Shown here: positions 61,725 through 64,000 of the stretch, in pieces
Layout: the number at the start of each line of letters is the position of its first letter
How positions within the stretch are numbered: the first letter of the stretch is position 1
DNA from: SHVZ01 sp041906305
GTDB lineage: Bacteria > Pseudomonadota > Alphaproteobacteria > SHVZ01
Direction: 5' to 3'
NCBI GenBank assembly: GCA_041906305.1
Contig: JAYRJL010000006.1
Location: 1 to 64,000, forward strand
Length of the DNA: 64,000 nt
Position numbers and translations under genes: made by a program
The notes under the pieces: model-generated
The model's input: the letters and a program-made list of their open reading frames with translations, nothing else
Told to the model about the DNA's origin: nothing
Database searches by the model: none

Positions 61725-62734
61725 TTCTTCAGCTTCTTGTCGAGGTCCTTCACCTTCACGGCTTCCTTGGTCTTCAGCGACTGCAGGGCCGCTTCGGCTA
61801 GGACCAGCGCCATGCGGCCGTCGTCGGCCGAGACCGGCATGCGCTTCTTGCCCTTGAGGGCCGCGAGGAAGGCCGCGAGTTCGGCCTTGTAGGCCTCGGC
61901 ATAGCGCTCGAGGAAGAAGTAGAGCGGCTTGTCGGTCGAGATCGACTTCTCGTTGGCGAGCTCGACCGAGGTCTGCACGTGGTTGCTCGCCATCAGGCGG
62001 CCCTTGGAGCCATGCACCTCGATGCGCTGGTCGTAGCCGTAGGTCGCGCGCCGGGAGTTGTTGATGTGGCAGAGCTTGCCCGAGGCCGTCCGCATGATGA
62101 CCATCGCCGAGTCGACGTCGCCGAGCTTGCCGACCTGCGGGTCGACCAGCGCGCTGCCGGTGGCGAAGACCTCGACCACCTCTTCGCCGAGCAGCCAGCG
62201 CGCCATGTCGAAATCGTGGATGGTCATGTCGCGGAACTGGCCGCCCGAGACCTTGAGGTAGGAGATCGGCGGCAGGCCGGGATCGCGGCTGGAGATGATC
62301 ACCTGCTCGACCAGCCCGATCTCGCCCTCGGCGACGCGGTTGTGCAGCGCGCGGAAGGACGGATCGAAGCGGCGGTTGAAGCCGACGAACATCGGCACCC
62401 GCGCCTTCTCGACCTCGGCCAGGCACTGGTCGACACGCTTCAGGTTCAGGTCGATCGGCTTCTCGCAGAAGATCGCCTTGCCGGCCTTGGCGGCGCGGAC
62501 GGCGAGATCGGCGTGCGTGTCCGTGGATGACGCGATGATGACCGCGTGCACGCGCGGATCGGCGAGCGCCGTCTTGGCGTCGGTGACCTGGGCGCCGGTC
62601 TTCGCGGCGATCGCCTTCGCAGCGGCCTCGTTGACGTCGACGATGTAGAGAAGCTTCGCCTCTCCGCTCCGCGCCAGATTGTCGGCATGAATGGCGCCGA
62701 TCCGACCGGCTCCGAATTGGGCGATATTGATCAT
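61721..62734 (-). CDS. iolG: Gfo/Idh/MocA dehydrogenase, inositol 2-dehydrogenase-like (IolG)
   Basis: A 337-residue enzyme. Rossmann IAQFGAGRIGAIHADNL, the EKPIDLNLKRVDQ motif with catalytic Lys, and the C-terminal sheet with SGGQFRDMTIHDFDMARWLL, all typical of IolG. It oxidises myo-inositol to scyllo-inosose with NAD. The rest of the inositol pathway (iolB-E) is not in the window, so another polyol is possible. Start MINIAQFGAGRIG at 62734 behind GAGGTGG. Confidence 0.82.
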   Translation of the reverse strand: MINIAQFGAGRIGAIHADNLARSGEAKLLYIVDVNEAAAKAIAAKTGAQVTDAKTALADPRVHAVIIASSTDTHADLAVRAAKAGKAIFCEKPIDLNLKRVDQCLAEVEKARVPMFVGFNRRFDPSFRALHNRVAEGEIGLVEQVIISSRDPGLPPISYLKVSGGQFRDMTIHDFDMARWLLGEEVVEVFATGSALVDPQVGKLGDVDSAMVIMRTASGKLCHINNSRRATYGYDQRIEVHGSKGRLMASNHVQTSVELANEKSISTDKPLYFFLERYAEAYKAELAAFLAALKGKKRMPVSADDGRMALVLAEAALQSLKTKEAVKVKDLDKKLKK

Positions 62735-62821
62735 GGGTCCACCTCGTCCCGGAGCCCCTGCGGCCCCCGTCGGGTCCGGGATCAATCCGCAAAACGACAG
62801 GCCGGTCAAGGTGTTCGGATA

Positions 62822-62846
62822 AACCCTCCCTTAGGGGTGGGGTTTC
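62822..62846 (+). promoter_or_regulatory. Nested inverted repeat in the iolG-thiolase divergent gap
   Basis: AAACCC (62822-62827) and GGGTTT (62841-62846) enclose CCC TTA GGG. It lies in the 219-bp gap between divergent genes and might be an operator for one or both. Confidence 0.35.
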
Positions 62847-62953
62847 GACCTGGAACGTCTGGAGAACCCTGCCCGGATCGGCGAATCCCCCGGGTCGCCC
62901 CGGGCGTCGCTCCGGGCTATCTTCCGCCCCCTGCCCTCCCAGGAGACCGCCCA

Positions 62954-64000
62954 ATGGCCGAGGCCTTCATCTGCGACGCCATCCGCACGCCCATCGGCCG
63001 TTACGGCGGCAGCCTCTCCTCGGTGCGGACGGACGATCTCGCGACCATCCCCCTCAAGGCCCTGATGGAGCGGAACGCCAAGGTCGACTGGAACGCCCTC
63101 GACGAGGTGCTCTACGGCTGCGTCAACCAGGCCGGCGAGGATAACCGCAACGTCGCCCGCATGGCCCTCCTGCTGGCCGGCCTGCCGGCGAGCGTGCCGG
63201 GGGCAACGATCAACCGCCTCTGCGGCTCGGGGCTGGATGCGGTCGGGTCGGCCGCCCGCGCGCTCAAGGTGGGCGAGGCCGAGCTCGTGATCGCCGGCGG
63301 CGTCGAGAGCATGAGCCGCTCGCCCTTCGTGATGCCGAAGGCCGGCGAGGCCTTCTCGCGCAACGCCGAGATCTACGACACGACCATCGGCTGGCGCTTC
63401 GTCAACAAGCTGATGAAGGAAAAATACGGCGTCGACGCGATGCCGGAAACGGCCGAGAACGTCGCCGCCGACTATCAGATCAGCCGTGCCGACCAGGACG
63501 CCTTCGCGCTTCGGAGCCAGGCCCGCGCCTCGGCCGCGATCGAGAACGGCAAGCTCGCCGAGGAGATCGTCAAGGTGACGATCCCGCAGCGGAAGGGCGA
63601 CCCGACGATCGTCTCCCGCGACGAGCATCCGCGCGCGACCTCGATCGAGGCGCTGGCCAAGCTGCCGGCGCCGTTCCGGAAGGACGGCACCGTGACCGCC
63701 GGCAACGCGTCCGGCGTCAACGACGGCTCCTGCGCCGTGCTGATGGCGACCGAGGCGGGCGCGAAGAAGCATGGCCTGACGCCGCGCGCCCGCGTGCTCG
63801 GCATGGCGACCGCCGGCGTCGAGCCGCGCATCATGGGCATCGGCCCGGCGCCGGCGACCGAGAAGCTGCTGGCGCGCCTCGGCCTCAAGATCGGCGACAT
63901 CGACGTGATCGAGCTGAACGAGGCCTTCGCCGCCCAGGCGCTGGCGGTCACGCGCCAGCTCGGCCTCGCCGACGATGCCGAGCACGTGAACCCGAACGGC
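62954..64000 (+). CDS. pcaF: Thiolase, 3-oxoadipyl-CoA thiolase-like (cut by window edge)
   Basis: The first 349 codons of an approximately 400-residue thiolase. It starts MAEAFICDAIRTPIGRYGGS with the active-site cysteine in NRLCGSGLDAVGSAARAL, and runs through DIDVIELNEAFAAQALAVTR, a motif strongest in PcaF/PaaJ-type thiolases. The closing HPLG and CGG blocks lie beyond the edge. It would split 3-oxoadipyl-CoA to succinyl-CoA and acetyl-CoA; an acetyl-CoA acetyltransferase role is not excluded. Confidence 0.85.
   Translation, partial: MAEAFICDAIRTPIGRYGGSLSSVRTDDLATIPLKALMERNAKVDWNALDEVLYGCVNQAGEDNRNVARMALLLAGLPASVPGATINRLCGSGLDAVGSAARALKVGEAELVIAGGVESMSRSPFVMPKAGEAFSRNAEIYDTTIGWRFVNKLMKEKYGVDAMPETAENVAADYQISRADQDAFALRSQARASAAIENGKLAEEIVKVTIPQRKGDPTIVSRDEHPRATSIEALAKLPAPFRKDGTVTAGNASGVNDGSCAVLMATEAGAKKHGLTPRARVLGMATAGVEPRIMGIGPAPATEKLLARLGLKIGDIDVIELNEAFAAQALAVTRQLGLADDAEHVNPNG

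Noticed and set aside
62831..63985. A 384-codon minus-strand frame opposite the thiolase
   Set aside because: The plus strand has a clear thiolase with active-site motifs; the opposite frame is a shadow.

Overview
The window reads as a GC-rich alphaproteobacterial chromosome. The support is a MucR-type regulator, an ornithine-lipid gene pair (olsB next to an olsA-like acyltransferase), RNase E with a large insert in its S1 region, a cysteine-poor Fur/Mur-type regulator, and the tRNA-Tyr / tRNA-Gly / tuf / tRNA-Trp / secE gene order. A Rhodospirillales-like lineage is plausible, but the sequence alone does not settle it. There are no insertion sequences, prophage genes, CRISPR arrays or rRNA genes.

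Positions 1-26313 form one minus-strand block of translation and transcription genes. In transcription order: promoter, tRNA-Tyr, tRNA-Gly, tufB, tRNA-Trp, secE, nusG, rplK, rplA, rplJ, rplL, rpoB, rpoC; then a spacer with a new promoter and an attenuator-like terminator; then rpsL, rpsG, fusA, tufA and the S10/spc genes rpsJ to rpsE, the last cut by the window edge. Most wide junctions in the rplK-rpoC part hold a GC-rich RNA hairpin. The two tuf genes encode the same protein and are identical in DNA over their last 495 bp.

Positions 26400-36000 are mixed housekeeping and accessory genes: an RlmB-like rRNA methyltransferase, a large unknown protein, a secreted beta-rich protein behind an AT-rich array of four inverted repeats, tRNA-Thr, a copper-storage-like four-helix protein, an alpha/beta hydrolase, a 27-residue membrane peptide whose ribosome binding site lies in a long hairpin, DUF1993 and MAPEG proteins, and a membrane protein with a peptidoglycan-binding domain.

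Positions 35900-50900 hold cell-envelope and core functions: RNase E (long predicted leader), a cell-wall amidase and PBP1a, olsA/olsB, a Fur-family regulator, MucR with a strong promoter overlapped by an inverted repeat, rimI-tsaB, an Nfu-type Fe-S protein, endonuclease III, a lipoprotein, a bactofilin, an EI24/CysZ-like protein and a coupled DUF6644/DUF6152 pair.

Positions 50900-64000 are mostly metabolic: a tightly overlapping pfkB kinase / AmpG-like transporter / CitE-like lyase unit, an acyl-CoA dehydrogenase opposite an FAH-family hydrolase with an MFS transporter, then a compact locus of two unlike P-loop GTPases with membrane proteins (57353-60915), an IolG-like dehydrogenase coupled to an SDR, and a thiolase cut by the window edge. 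The GTPase-membrane locus, the inverted-repeat array at 29068-29222, the hairpin-masked peptide at 32565-32699 and the rpsL leader are the parts least explained by known annotation.
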